Assembly: GCA_947652605.1 (NCBI GenBank)
Contig: OX393579.1
Span: 43,840,970-43,904,969 of the forward strand
Direction of reading: 5' to 3'
Length of the DNA: 64,000 nucleotides
Origin: Elmis aenea
Taxonomy: Eukaryota; Arthropoda; Insecta; Coleoptera; Elmidae
In this document: one piece after another, positions 43,255-54,960 of the stretch
Position numbering within the stretch: the first letter of the stretch is position 1
How the letters are laid out: every line of letters begins with the position of its first letter
Program-made: the position numbers and the translations under genes
The notes under the pieces: generated by a model
Told to the model about the DNA's origin: nothing
The model's database searches: none
What the model saw: only the letters and a program-made list of their open reading frames with translations

Positions 43255-44560
43255 CTGGGCTCACCAAAAATCTAGTTTTAATTATTCCAATCTCTAAGTA
43301 CTATCTCTTCGATTGCATGCTTTTGGCCCAACGCTTTTTTCATTGCTGAAAACCATGTCGCATATCCTGCGAAGTTAGGCCCTTAAGTAGCCTCTTCGCT
43401 TCACGTTTGATGTTTCCCACGCCACAAAAAAGTTCACCCCGCATGATCGTTGTAGCTTAAGGAAACAAAAATATCGCAGAAGACTAAATCGATCGAATAG
43501 GGGGGAGTGTGGTCCGTGGTATAATCATATAGTTTTTGGCGAAAACCCCAAGCACAATAAGCGTCCAGTGTAAGGGTGCATTATCGTGATGCAGGTTCTA
43601 GTTCTTTTCCGCCCAAAATTCAGGTAGTGCACGTTGCACACGTTTCAAGACTTCCACATGAAATGCAGCATTAACTGTTTAACCCTGTGGAACAAATTCG
43701 TGATGGACAATTCTTCGAATATAAAAAACAACCTACTTGATTTTTGAACGACTCAGAAAGTAAAATAAGATAAACAACAGATTGGGTGGAGTAAACGATA
43801 TCGCCAGGTATTGAAAATGAAACAACTTTCTTCCACCCTTCCCTAAGCCGGTCCACTCGTTTATGTAGGTTTGGTGAAAATTGTTCGAAGGAAAATTTCT
43901 CGAAGGAAAATTGCTCGAAAAACAATTGCTCGAAAGGAAAATTGCTCGAAAAATTGAAAAAAATATTACATTTTTATAAATACAAAATAATTAAATGTAC
44001 TAGAAAAGTTGTTTACACTTAAAAAAAATTATTTAAATTTATTTACAAATACATGTAAGATTATTCAATTTGTTGTTGACATAAACACTTTAAATATTTG
44101 AAAATATTATATACTACATAACTGCTGATTCTGACTATATTGTTATTATCTTATGTTCAATATTCATAATGTTTATCTCAACAACAAGTAAGAAAGTACA
44201 TTTAATTATTTGGTATTTATAAAAATGTAATATTTTTTCATTTTTTCGAGCAATTTAGCTTTCGAACAATTTTCCATTCGAGCAATTCTTTTTCGAGCAA
44301 TTGTATTCGAACAATTGTCCGCATTCCAATAAATATACAGTTCTACGGTTAATAGCAGACTCTCCATACACAGTTTCTAACTTTCATGAATTTTCCGCCC
44401 ACTTTTATCGAGTTTTACGAGAAATTTGTTGTTCCTTCTTTGCTCGGTTAAAACATCTCGCTCGATTTCGAGTATTTCGACCGAGCAAATAAACTACGTT
44501 GACAAATATTGGCACAGAAAAATACCAACGCACTCGATGGTGACCTAATCTGCACTGATG
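43255..44560 (-). pseudogene. Mariner transposase relic
   Basis: Minus strand, N to C: KLETVYGESAINRRTVYLLE (near 44390-44320; HTH region), an interruption by the foldback, then VNAAFHVEVLKRVQRALPEF, LHHDNAPLHWTLIV (second catalytic Asp), a decayed third-Asp region, and KREAKRLLKGLTSQDMRHGF with KRWAKSMQS near the C-terminus. Stops and frameshifts are frequent. The layout agrees with mauritiana/irritans-type mariners; I cannot assign a subfamily. Confidence 0.7.
43865..44325. mobile_element. Foldback with tandem GAAAATTGCTCGAA repeats at its ends
   Basis: The left end is a run of GAAAATTGTTCGAAG / GAAAATTGCTCGAAA units (43876-43955) and the right end is the inverted run (44246-44320). Inner arms pair over about 65 bp (AAAAATATTACATTTTTATA with its complement near 44215-44245). 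Inserted within the mariner coding sequence. No target duplication was determined. Confidence 0.7.
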
Positions 44561-44665
44561 ACTCGTAAGACTTCCCCCTAGACGTCAAACCACCATAGAG
44601 GTCTAACGTGTTGCCACATCAGCAAAACAAAATTTAAACTACGAACTTTTTGCCTACACCTCGTA

Positions 44666-45342
44666 GTTGTACGTACACCGTGGATGAACAACGTTAGACC
44701 AGGCCAAAAATGGGTACTTTTGGTTCTAAAAAGTACATAAAATTGTATTGAACGGCGGTTGAGATATCTAAGGCTGTGGGCATATCTAGAGATAGAGAAC
44801 ATCACTTATGCGAAGTATTGGACATAAACAACTAACCGGGTAATGGGTGCCGCATTTGCTCAAATCGGAACAAGCAGTGTTGGGCATTGTTCAAGCGCAA
44901 TCCAAAAGACTTTGCGCCGATTCGTATCCTTAGACGAGAATTTGATTAAGTATTACACACCGAAGATCAAGCAACAGTTAGGCGTGAGGCGAAATCGCTC
45001 GGAAAAAATCAGTTTAATCGAGGTTATGGCGACGATATTTACTTGGCCAGATTACCAGAAAATTTGCAAGAAGAAAAAAGTTGTGTTTTATAAGGATGAT
45101 GCGCCATATCACAAGTCTGTTATTAGGGTGACTAAAATTCATAAATCCGGTTTCGAATTCCTGCCCCATGCACCTTACTCGCCAGACTTGGCCCCGTCGG
45201 ACTAAGGTTTATTTCGGAACATAAAAACGTTTTATTCTGGAACGAACCGGTTTATAGGGATGGCATAAAGGCTGTTAAATAACACATGAATAGGTTTAGT
45301 AAACTAAAAGCAAACAGGCAAAAAAAATATTTTTGTTTTGCT
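44666..45342 (+). pseudogene. Second mariner transposase relic (DD34D)
   Basis: The open frame 44843-45205 reads FVSLDENLIKYYTPKIKQQ (first Asp block), SLIEVMATIFTWPDYQK, VVFYKDDAPYHKSVIR (second Asp) and LPHAPYSPDLAPSD, then a stop exactly after the third Asp. The positions of the second and third Asp are 35 apart, as in DD34D mariners. Text downstream (GLFRNIKTFYSGTNRF, up to about 45300) continues the C-terminus. A deletion removed residues between the first and second Asp blocks. The first ~175 bp of the interval show no coding match. Confidence 0.75.
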
Positions 45343-45767
45343 CAGGGGTTTGGAGCAGTCCAATTTTTTAATTGCTCCGCTCCAGCTCCGCTCCGGTATC
45401 AAAATGCCTGCTCCAGCTCCGCTCCATGCTCCAAATATTGTTAGCATTTAAAAAAAAAATTGATTAAAAAAATTGTTTTTAAAAACAAAGTTTTCATTTT
45501 ATCGGATATGTAGAAGTTGGTCAAAAATAACAATATTTGACTCTAACAAACAAGTGAAGTTAAATAAATGTTTGAAAAAACAAATTATTGATCTTCAAAC
45601 GTTGAAAAAAGAAGAAAAAAAAGTAGTTTTTTTTTAAAAATTGTACATAATAAACTGGAGCAGTGGAGCAATCAAAATTATTTGCTCCGGACTCTCCTCC
45701 TGCTCCGGGCAAAAAATCATTGCTCCACTGCTCTGTGCTCCAGCTCCGTGCTCCGCTCCAAACCCTG
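45343..45767. mobile_element. hAT-like MITE rich in GCTCC repeats
   Basis: Inverted ends CAGGGGTTTGGAGCAG and GCTCCGCTCCAAACCCTG. Next to each end lie tandem GCTCC(A/G) units (45375-45435 and 45660-45760). Flanks GTTTTGCT and GTTTTTAC agree in five of eight bases, a weak hint of a hAT-type 8-bp duplication. Confidence 0.65.
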
Positions 45768-47668
45768 GTTTTTACTTCTTACAATTAGTTCACAAACTAT
45801 TTTCATAATTCTCATTTAAATTTCTTAGTTTGTCTGCATATTGATAAGTAAATTGGACACAAAGTTTTATCACTACACGCTTCGAAGGCAACTGAAAATG
45901 AAACCAGATGCATTTAAATTTTGCACTTAATTATGTACATAACATAATTTTTTTAAAAGTTATAACATAATCGTAGATGAAGGTGCCTTCTAAAGTTATA
46001 AATATTTTAACGGGATCCACTACAGAATGCAAGCACTTCTGGTTTACGTTTCTTAATTAGTTCTTATAAAATTCTGTGTACACTATATTGTGATATTAAT
46101 AATTTGGAAGATAATCTTGAAATGCCGAAAAACTTAAATCAATTGAATACAAGGCCATTTTTGCTAAACACGCTTCACACTGCTTATTAGGATGAATAAA
46201 TGTGGTCTATAATAGCATAACAAGCATAGAATTGACGATTCCATTGTAGAACATCTTTGTATTAATCCCCAAAACAGTAATTATATTTTGACTCCAAGTG
46301 TGTGTGATTCTTAATAAAAATTTGTTATTGCCGTTTGATAGTCCGAACATAGTAAATCATCTGGAAAACCTTCTAATCGTTCCAATTCTTACTTGATAGA
46401 CACTTTGTAGATAATGCTGTCACTTGTTGAATTTTCTTTTGTGTTACTTTGTTAAATTGTTTATCGATTAAGACAAACGTACGTGTTAAACTGCCTGATA
46501 CGTGTGAGCCACATAGAAGAGGAAAAAAAAGAATTTATCGTTGAATTTAAAAGACTTAGACAGGAAGGAATAATTTTTCGATAAATTTATTCGATTAACA
46601 GTGACATTTAATATCGATCGTAAAACTGCAAAAATTATATTATAAAAATTTGCATAGTAATGGGAACACAGCACACACAAAGATATAATATAAATTTTGT
46701 ATTATATTAAAAACCAAGCTGTGACGGAGAAGATTTTAGAAACAAAATTTAAATTGTAACAAAGCAGATATTAAGTAAAAATTTAATGAACCCTGTGCGC
46801 CCCGCAGACAACCAGAGTGACGTGGGTATATCAACTTTATTTCTGTTTAAACAGTATTTTTAAACTCCTTTTAAATTTCAGCAAAAAAAAAATTATTAAT
46901 TAAACATTGGTATAAGATTCCTATTACCAAGAGGTTTCTGTCGACCATTTTCTCAATAATTATGAAACCTAACTTTATTCAATGCTCCTATACTTCCTTA
47001 GCAAACTTTGTAAAAAAATTTCTTAATTTAGTTTTGTTGTACGACAATGACTTTTTATTTCACATACATTTTGTTGAACATTTAACTTTTTTTTTTTTTT
47101 TTTTTTGAGAATAAATTTTAGGTTTTGCATGTTTTTAATAATATATCATGCCATTGACGTTCTCATATTAGGTTTGTCCCAGCAAAGCTATTACGATCCG
47201 ATGAACAATCAATGGTATGCGCAGTATCGATATCGTGTTCGCACAGTCTTTGACAGTTCATTGGACGATTAGTCGGCTGTTCCACCAACTATTGAATACA
47301 TTCTTCAACTAGTTTGCGGACGGTAAAAACAGTACATGAACGAAGGCAAGAACTATCGCTGGATTTTTGCACGCATGCGCTATTCACAACTAACGTGGCC
47401 TTTGGTAGCTACGCATCGCCTGCTTCATCCTACGCGTCGATGTGTTAGTACTGCCTTAAAATATTTACACTAGGAATGGTTCAATTTCTATGAACCCAAT
47501 AGACGCAAATGTCATTTATACAGTTCGGCATGTCGTTAAAGCGTTCCGGCAGTCCATAGTTGACGCATGTGCATAGATTATTATTTGGACTCAATCTAAA
47601 CTAACTCCATCTTATAGCTATTAAAAAATCAAGTTCACTAGGCTTAAATATCTTTAAGAGAAAAAGCT
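45768..47668. other. Unassigned sequence
   Basis: About 1.9 kb without a supported gene. A 20-T run lies at 47087-47106. GC-richer DNA follows from about 47175 (GGTTTGTCCCAGCAAAGC onward to about 47600), which could be one end of a MITE, but I found no partner end. Confidence 0.4.
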
Positions 47669-47898
47669 TAATGCCCGGTTTCTCCGACACATCTTAAGAT
47701 CTAGCTGAATCTTAAGTTCGCCTTAACGGTATAAAGTGTTGCACCAAGCAATTTTAAGAACATATTCGACTTGAGCTGAGCTCACATCTTGAGACGCTGT
47801 TTACTAGAACTTGAGCTGGAGTACATAACCTAAAATTATCTTGTATTTGCTTTTTTTGTAGTTAAATGTTTGTTTAAATTGTGGTTTAAGTTTAAATA

Positions 47899-48091
47899 TG
47901 GATATTGACTTTATAAATATGATAGATGATGCAGATGATGACTTGTACGACCCTGTAATTCCTCGAAAGCGATTTGTTCGCGCAAATCCATTTACGGATT
48001 TCGAATACGATCGTTTTTTTTATGCGTTTTCGCCTCACAAAAGAGACAGTTATTGTGATCTTAGATCAAATTGAGCCTCAATTGGAGTATA
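47899..48091 (+). pseudogene. Harbinger transposase N-terminus, copy 2
   Basis: Same text as the copy at 16700 (MDIDFINMIDDADDDLYDPV) with a few substitutions and an additional base in a T run near 48010 that shifts the frame before the RFRLTKETV segment. It ends at the foldback tip. No DDE domain. Confidence 0.65.
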
Positions 48092-49015
48092 CAGGGTGTT
48101 TGAAATTCGAGTTTAAGCATGGGGATCTCGCGTATTATAATAGCTAGAGTATAGGTTTAAATTTGGCAAAGTTGCTAAATTTGGTGCTCATTAATAATCC
48201 AAAGAGAAATTGGAAATATCTCAAACAGTATCCGAGAAAATTAGGAAAAGCTGGAAAATACGATTTTTAAAAATCGTTTATAACTCCTTTGGAGTTTGAA
48301 ATATTTTAAATGTGTAAAAAAGTTGCCGAAGCAACTTTTTAAGCCGAATCGGATGGTGGTCACAAATTTTTCCTAGGTCGATTCGTTTTTGTTTTAGACA
48401 ACCAACTTTGTTTTTTCTGATGGGCAGCATATCGCGTTTTTCTTCGTTATTAAAGTTCATTTTTACGACTAACAGGCCTTTAAAACTTTTAGATTGTTGA
48501 TCGGTTGTCATGGAAACAACATAAACTACAATGACCGGCAAACCTGATTTATAATGGTTATTGTTTAAAACGTATTTTTGAAATTTGACAATAAAAGAAA
48601 AGGTAAAATACCATGTGTGATACATCAATGGATTTAGAAAAATAAATGCTATTTGATAATGTAAATAGCAAAACTTGCGCCCATTAGCAAAAACAAAGTT
48701 GGTTGTCGTAAAACAAAAACGAATCGATCTAAGAAAAATTTGTGACTACCATCCGATTCGGCTTAAAAAGTTGCTTCGGCAATGTTTTTACACATTTGAA
48801 ATATTTCATACTCCAAAGGAGTTATAAACGATTTTCAAAAATCGTATTTTCCAGTTTTTCTTAATTTTCTCGGACACCGTTTGAGATATTTCCAATTTCT
48901 CTTTGGATTATTGATGAGCACCAAATTTAGCAACTTTGCCAAATTTAAACCTATACTCTAGCTATTATAATACGCGAGATCCCCATGCTTAAACTCGAAT
49001 TTCAAACACCCTGTA
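48090..49015. mobile_element. CAGGGTG-tip foldback element (family C), copy 2, intact
   Basis: The element is 48092-49013 (922 bp), flanked by TA. Inverted arms of over 300 bp with about 5% mismatches begin CAGGGTGTTTGAAATTCGAG. The 116-codon minus-strand ORF over it (48278-48628) has no recognisable domain and reads through one arm. Confidence 0.9.
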
Positions 49016-49110
49016 TACATAATCTATTTATTTATTTTATTCCACCAAGCTAACTAATAATTGTTTTTCCTCCATGGTATAATTTTTTTTTTTCCGCCAT
49101 TTCAACACAA
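49016..49110 (-). pseudogene. Start of Harbinger accessory ORF (Myb/SANT-like), copy 2
   Basis: The minus strand from about 49104 reads a MAEKK-type start and NYTMEEKQLLVSLVE, then a stop. Same relic as at 19803-19895, again out of frame across an A run. Confidence 0.5.
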
Positions 49111-49419
49111 AATAAAATAATAAACACCGAACTGTAACTTTATATGTGACTAACAGCTGATAGCAACAACAAGATGTCACAGGGAGCCGTTTTAACAGCT
49201 GTGATGTAAATGGCCAATGAAAATTAGCCATTTCAAGCTGCCGCTAAAATGTGCCGACTTCTTGCAACGTTGCCAAACCGAGTTCTAACTTAGCTGAGAT
49301 GTCTAACAGATTCCGGAATATGTTTTCTGTGCAACGCATTGGTATCTTGAGACGGTCTTAAATATAAGGCGGGCTTATATAAGTTCGATCTTGAGATGTG
49401 TCGGAGAAACCGGGCATAA

Positions 49420-50736
49420 ATCAGTCATGTTATTTTCTAGTCGTTTCTTGTATCTTTTATCTGCATATTTTTATTTTTTAACAACTTTTATTGATGCTGG
49501 TGCCAAATTGACTTACCATTATTACCTTCTTAATAAATTTGCTTACCGAGACACTTCATCATCAAAATGAGCTTCAAAATCATCTACCAACCAATAAATG
49601 ACTACATAACTACTAGTTTCTTTGCTATTAGCATGCGATTTCAAGTCATTAATGTCAAATTAGTGGCCTTAGCGAATGAGAATATGTAAATTTCGTGAGT
49701 TATTTATTTGGAAGTTTTGTTGTGTATAATTTTGTGGTCTTTAGCAGACTTTTTTCCATTTTATTGATTGGAAAATTACTTATACTCCTTCCATTCTTAA
49801 AAAACGCAAAAAATTAAATTGTTTTTTAAGGATTTTCTCGTTAACCAAAGTGATTTCGTTGTGAAAAGTTTCTTGTTATCGCCAGAACGATCACCGCTGC
49901 CAAATATTTAAATAATAATTAATCTATAAATGCGTCTACGAATATGAATACAGATTTGGACCGGTAATTTAAATATACATGTAGTGCTTAATGATAAAGT
50001 TGTTAAACATATGGGCGGAATGTTATTCAATTTTTTAAGATAGACAGAGAGATATTAATTATTTGTTTATTAAACTCAAACAGGTTTTATTAATCTCTTG
50101 CCAGTGATAAGTTAAATTTAGTACATGGTTGATTAGCCGGCAGTTAGTAGTAGATAAAATACTATGCGGGAGTTTAAAAACTTAATTTGACCAATGTGCG
50201 TCTGTCAAGTCGTTTCGATAGGCTTTTATTTTATATATTACATACTTGGAACAGTCGATATAATGTTTTCGTTTTAATAAATTAATATATTCTAATGAAT
50301 TCAAAAACTTTGATTATTAAATGCCTAATTTATTCAGATTTGGCGGCGTATAATGTCAAGATGTCATTAATAAATTTTGAGAAATTAATTTTTAGGGCGG
50401 TACTCGTAAAATCTTACAAAAAACTAATTGATGGATTTAGGGTGTATCTCGTAAACTGTAAAAGCCATGAAAATGTGTTTACTAAAGTTATGGGACTCTT
50501 ACTTTAATAGCATTTAAATAGCACGCTAGATGCAGCCAAAAATAAAATATTTTTCTGTCGCGATTTATCTGCATACAGTTATTAGTTTAAAGAATTCGTG
50601 TAAATATCCTAGTTAAAATGAATTATTCAATAGATATACCTATTCAGTCACATTTGGTGGTAAAAGTTATAATAATATTTTGCTATTATACATTATACCA
50701 TAAAACGTTGAACCTAAAACAAAAATAAAACTTCTA
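49420..50736. other. Unassigned sequence
   Basis: About 1.3 kb with no supported gene or repeat. A 70-codon ORF at 50295-50507 has no recognisable domain. Confidence 0.4.
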
Positions 50737-52055
50737 TAAGGTAATTCCGGGACAGTTGCCCCACCTAAGGCAAAAAAATCACCTTTTAATAATTTTTGAC
50801 TTTGTAGTCTCCGAAAAAATGGATATGCATGGCCAATTCAATTGAGAATAACGCACGACATTCAAAATTTGAATATTACGACCGAAGGTTTACAAAAAAA
50901 AAATTAAGCAAAACCATGTTTTTGGCCATCTCTCCCGACAGTGCGGGTGAGATGCCCTATATAAATGGGAGTGATGCCCCGGCCTTAAACGATCAATGAA
51001 ACCAAAAATATTTAATCCAAAATATATTTTTATTGATATGTTACGAATCGTACACTCGATTGATCATATCAACTTAACACACTTACGACGTCGTTATGTA
51101 CGACGACGATAACGACGGTAAAGAAGGACGAACGTTTCGACGCTTAGTCTGCTTGTTCGTCTTCTTAAAATATTTAGCTCGACGTCGGCTTTAAATTTTT
51201 TTAATGTAATTTATTTACAGAACCAAGAAGTTTGTTTAAGATTACAACTTGACTGGTATTGAATGAGAAATTGTATCGAATTAATGCATGTGGTCAAATG
51301 AGAACTTGAATTAGAATGTACTTTGCAACTTGACTTACTACCTAACTATTACAAAAATGTTATCCCTTTGCTATGGTTGGTCATCCTAGCTAAGCGATTT
51401 GTCCCTAAACATATGTTAAAAAGATTTTGTTCTTCTTAATTCTTCTCTGAATTGTTCTGAAGACCATTGCCTTCTAGTTTTATCAGATGTTTCCCTCTTA
51501 TACGTCGTAGGCATCTCTGAACATAGTTTATTTTTCATAAATAATGTCAATATAGTCTTTCTAGGATGCTTGTGTTACAGTATTAATTAATAAATTGATT
51601 AGTTGTTGCTGTATTGTGTATAAGGAATAGATGTTCCACCGGGGCATCTGTACCTCGATAAAATGGGGCAACTCTCCTTTTAGTACGGGTTAGATGCCCC
51701 AGGGAAAAAAAATATGGAACTTAAAAGATACCGGTGTATTTTATTGTAATAATAACCTTAACAATGTATTTGAGAAGCTGGCTAAAAGTATTCCATGAAA
51801 AATAATAAATTTCGAATTGCCGGTATCTTTAAGTTATTACTACATTATAGCGCCATGTTAAAATCGTTGAACTCATCTTAATTTTGTTGACAACCGCACA
51901 CCACCCGAAATTTTTGCCAACGGCAGTATGCCTTCCAGATAGCAACTGTTACGGAACAATAATACAGTACAAATTTTGGTATATGTCATTAGCATGCGAA
52001 AATTGAACAACCGAGGCATCTCTCCCAGTGGGGCATATCTCCCGGAATTACCTTA
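50737..52055. mobile_element. TIR element with AGGTAATTCCGGGA ends
   Basis: The element is 50739-52053 (1315 bp) flanked by TA. The tips AGGTAATTCCGGGA are perfect inverted repeats. GATGCCCC / GGGGCATCT motifs recur in both halves (near 50755, 50950, 50972, 51645, 51690, 52015 and 52030), probably subterminal binding repeats. No transposase frame is visible. TA suggests a Tc1/mariner-type transposase in trans. Confidence 0.75.
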
Positions 52056-52993
52056 AACAATTTATATTGTAGATATATTAATTTTGAAAAGTTAGTTGTA
52101 CTTGTCCTTACTTTGTTTTTTTTTTGTTACAGGTAAGCAGTTTATCCTTCCAGGAAGATAACTAAAATTTTGAATTAGAAATTTTACTATAAATGAAGGT
52201 ATGTTTGCCGATTTTCTAGTCATTATTGATTTCATTTTTACGATGCATGGTGTTTCAGCGAACTGAAAATACAAAAATAACCGTTCAGATTTTGAGGACG
52301 TAACAACATTTTGTAAAAAGTTAAAATTAGTATTCACTATTTTACTATAAAATTTATTTATTTTGTAACGTTTAAGGAAACTAAACTTTTCGCTGGTCAC
52401 TCTTTTTCTTGTGTATTGAATAGTGCAAATGACTAAAATTGGATATAATATTAATCATATCGTGAATAAATTATATTTTATCGGTACCTTATGCATTAGA
52501 TTATTTTTAATGCAGTGGAAAACTCTTGTGCGATTCGGGTAACATTCAAATCTGAAAATCTCCCTACTAATTCTTGATTTAAAAAAGGAAAAAAAAAATA
52601 TTACAGAAAAATCTAAACATGATATTATGGTTACCGTAGAAACCGTTTTCTGGTAAAACAAAATTATTGAAAATATCACATCTTATAGAGAAAATTGTGT
52701 CCTTTAAAATTTATGAATTGATTTTTTAATAAACGCAAAAAAAAATTACCCTTCTTTTACCCATCCTAGGTGTATGTAGCTCCTTAAGGGATATTTAAAA
52801 GTAGCCAATAAACATCTAAAATATAACTATAGTTGTAACAAATAAAAACTTGATTTCCACAAAAATTGGGAACACAGCCCAAATAACTTACACGTGCAGG
52901 CGTAGTTCCTATTATTAAATATTCTTTTGTGAAATAATCTCAATTTTTTTGGATTATCGAAATCATCATTTACAAGTTTGCAATAAACGTCTG
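52056..52993. other. Unassigned sequence
   Basis: A 102-codon minus-strand ORF (52092-52400) and a 74-codon one (52455-52679) show no domain I recognise. No repeat structure seen. Confidence 0.35.
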
Positions 52994-52994
52994 A

Positions 52995-53557
52995 CAGGGT
53001 GTTTCTTAAATATTGCGGAAAAGTTCGGGAGGTAATTCCTTATCGAAAATTCAATTCTACCCAATACGAACATAAACAAACCTTGGTAACCAGTAACCAC
53101 CAATTCGAATCGTTTTGTTTTAGAATATTTAATGATTCATGTTCACTCATTTAATTTTTTACTCAAAAACCGGAGATTTTGCAGGAAAATTTAAAGAATT
53201 AAAAAAAATTGTAAATAAATCAAGCTTTTAAATTGCAAAATTTCGAGCCTCCATAAAGTTCTGATAAAAAACCCAACAGGGGTCACTTTTTTCAGCCCCC
53301 TGTGAGGGTTCAGATAATTGAAAATATTACTAAGGGAAACCTTTTAGTAAGCATAAAACATCTACAAAATATAGTTCTCCTACATATTTCCACATTTGAG
53401 AAATAAAATAAAAACCTAATTTTACCGCTCCTCGTTTGGAGGGTGTAACTCCAAAAGGAGACGTCTAAGGGAAAAAATATATAAAAGCCCCCTCCCTTAG
53501 TTTTCGATAAGGAATCACCACCTGAATTTTTTCGCAATATTTAAAAAACACCTCGTA
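52995..53557. mobile_element. CAGGGTG-tip foldback element (family B), short copy
   Basis: The left tip CAGGGTGTTTCTTAAATATT (52995) and right tip AATATTTAAAAAACACCTCG (ending 53555) are inverted over about 60 bp. The right side is followed by TA, but the left is preceded by GA, so the target duplication has decayed. Interior text (TTCTACCCAATACGAACATA; GAGACGTCTAAGG) matches the fuller copy at 58162. Confidence 0.75.
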
Positions 53558-53790
53558 TAAGGTTTGTAAAATTTATTCGCAAAAACAAACAAAATATTGA
53601 AAGTAGTAATGTTCTCTGGGACATTCTGTACTTATAGCAACATTTGACTTCAATAAAAAAAATTACGTACATATACGAAGGAACCGAAAATAAACTGTAT
53701 TCGTCATCCAAACTGCGTAATTGCTTTGATGATGTGATTTAGTAATTTATAATTTTCAAATATGTGATTTTAACTTCCTTGTTGGTACTA

Positions 53791-54242
53791 TAAAGCCGCG
53801 TACACACCGGGTTCGCGAACAGTTCGCGAACTATTCGCGAACCTGGTGTGTACCTGGAGTATGCAAACAGTTCGCGAACAGCTCGCCAGTTCGGACAGAG
53901 TTCGCTCTTGAGGCGGTACATCAAAGGGGCTGTTCGCGAACTCGTGCCTGACATAACCTCACTTTCTGATTCTACGCGTTGTTTGTGCTTGGTGTGTATC
54001 AATAGATAAGTGAATATTTATAAAAAGGTACTGGTCAGAAGAGGAAGTGATACATTTGATTGAACAATATCGTGAACATCCACTGTTATGGGATACGAAA
54101 AATGTTCGCGAACCCATTTTGGTCAGTACGGGGCTTCACACACCGGGTTCGGGAACTGTTCGCGAACCGAGTTCGGGAACTGTTCGCGAACCGAGTTCGC
54201 GAACCGTGTTCGCGAACCCATTTTGGTCAGTACGGGGCTTTA
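53791..54242 (+). mobile_element. MITE with GTTCGCGAAC repeats and a MADF fragment
   Basis: Inverted ends TAAAGCC(G/C)CGTAC at 53791 and 54242, and about ten copies of the palindrome GTTCGCGAAC or close variants in both end regions (53811-53945; 54103-54225). A TA duplication is possible if the element is 53793-54240. The MADF-like coding fragment inside (54024-54105) suggests descent from a Harbinger-type element. Confidence 0.7.
54024..54105 (+). pseudogene. MADF-domain fragment
   Basis: The plus strand reads KRYWSEEEVIHLIEQYREHP then LLWDTKNV before it runs into the GTTCGCGAAC repeats. W.EEE...LIE.YREHP.LW is the first helix-turn of a MADF (Myb/SANT-like) domain, the DNA-binding protein of insect Harbinger elements. 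Only about 28 residues survive. The various ORFs downstream translate the repeat. Confidence 0.65.
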
Positions 54243-54958
54243 CGTAATTGTATGTTTTATAACAAATGAAGGTCAAGTTGCCGTTTAGTGAAAATATCTT
54301 AATTTTATAAATGTTTTCGAAACGATAAACAATTGAATAGTACTTAGTTTTTGTCGTTTGTTTTTACGAGCCAACAAAATGTGGTGTAAATACCCAACCA
54401 TGTTCAAAGTTCGTTAGTCGCTCCTAACGGCTTCATGATTATTTAATTTAGGGTTTACAAACAGTTTAGTACGCTAAAATTGCTTTAATTGGCCTATTAA
54501 ATAATTGAAATAAAAACCTCTGTGCCTTAATTTAGGCCAGTGTTTAAAACATTCGGTTTAGTAGCTTTTGGACGTTTGTGGCAGTATTATCTTTGTATAA
54601 TGAAAGGTAAATAGAGCCGGTAATATAACGTTTGAATGGATTTCTTGTTTAAACACGTATTCATCAGCAATTCAATAGCAAACATGATGCATGGTTCTCG
54701 AAAAAATTATGTTTGTACATGTGGGTTTTTATAAAGTATCCTTTTGCGTGCTTGTTTTATTATCTAAAATTCATTTCTTAGTTTTTTAATGTTCATTTTA
54801 ATCTTTCATTACAAACGAAATGTAATAACTCTACATGACGCTGTTTTTAAATCTGTTGTTATAATATTTAACAAAGCACAAAACATAGTGTTGCGTTTTA
54901 TACGCATAGATCTGGTCGTACAAAGCTCCATTAAAAGTTGGAAACCGTATCCATTGTA
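54243..54958. other. Unassigned sequence
   Basis: No supported feature in about 0.7 kb. Confidence 0.4.
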
Positions 54959-54960
54959 AA

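Larger units (their letters stand above)
43227..44665 (-). mobile_element. Mariner element with a nested foldback
   Basis: The element is 43229-44663 flanked by TA, with inverted tips CGAGGTGTGGACAAAAAGTT / CGAGGTGTAGGCAAAAAGTT. A broken transposase is on the minus strand and a separate foldback repeat (about 43865-44325) splits it. The length without the insert is about 1 kb, less than the usual 1.3 kb. Confidence 0.82.
47669..49419. mobile_element. PIF/Harbinger-like element, copy 2
   Basis: The element is 47672-49416 (1745 bp), tips TGCCCGGTTTCTCCGACACA in inverted orientation, flanked by TAA (47669-47671; 49417-49419), the usual Harbinger target. It matches copy 1 (16474-20840) throughout but lacks the palindrome, the hAT derivative and the second MITE. 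It holds a transposase start at 47899 and a Myb-like start on the minus strand near 49104, both broken, and the family-C foldback between them. Both copies carry the foldback at the same base, so it was present before they separated. Confidence 0.92.

Noticed and set aside
47175..47600. GC-richer segment starting GGTTTGTCCCAGC, possibly a MITE
   Set aside because: No complementary end or target duplication found, so it is left unassigned.
48278..48628. 116-codon minus-strand ORF
   Set aside because: Lies within one arm of the foldback element, and the equivalent in copy 1 (19066-19299) is shorter; no conserved protein features.
54047..54288. Three overlapping plus-strand ORFs with REP/SGT and SRT repeats
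   Set aside because: Beyond the first ~20 residues (MADF relic) they read the GTTCGCGAAC repeats in all frames.
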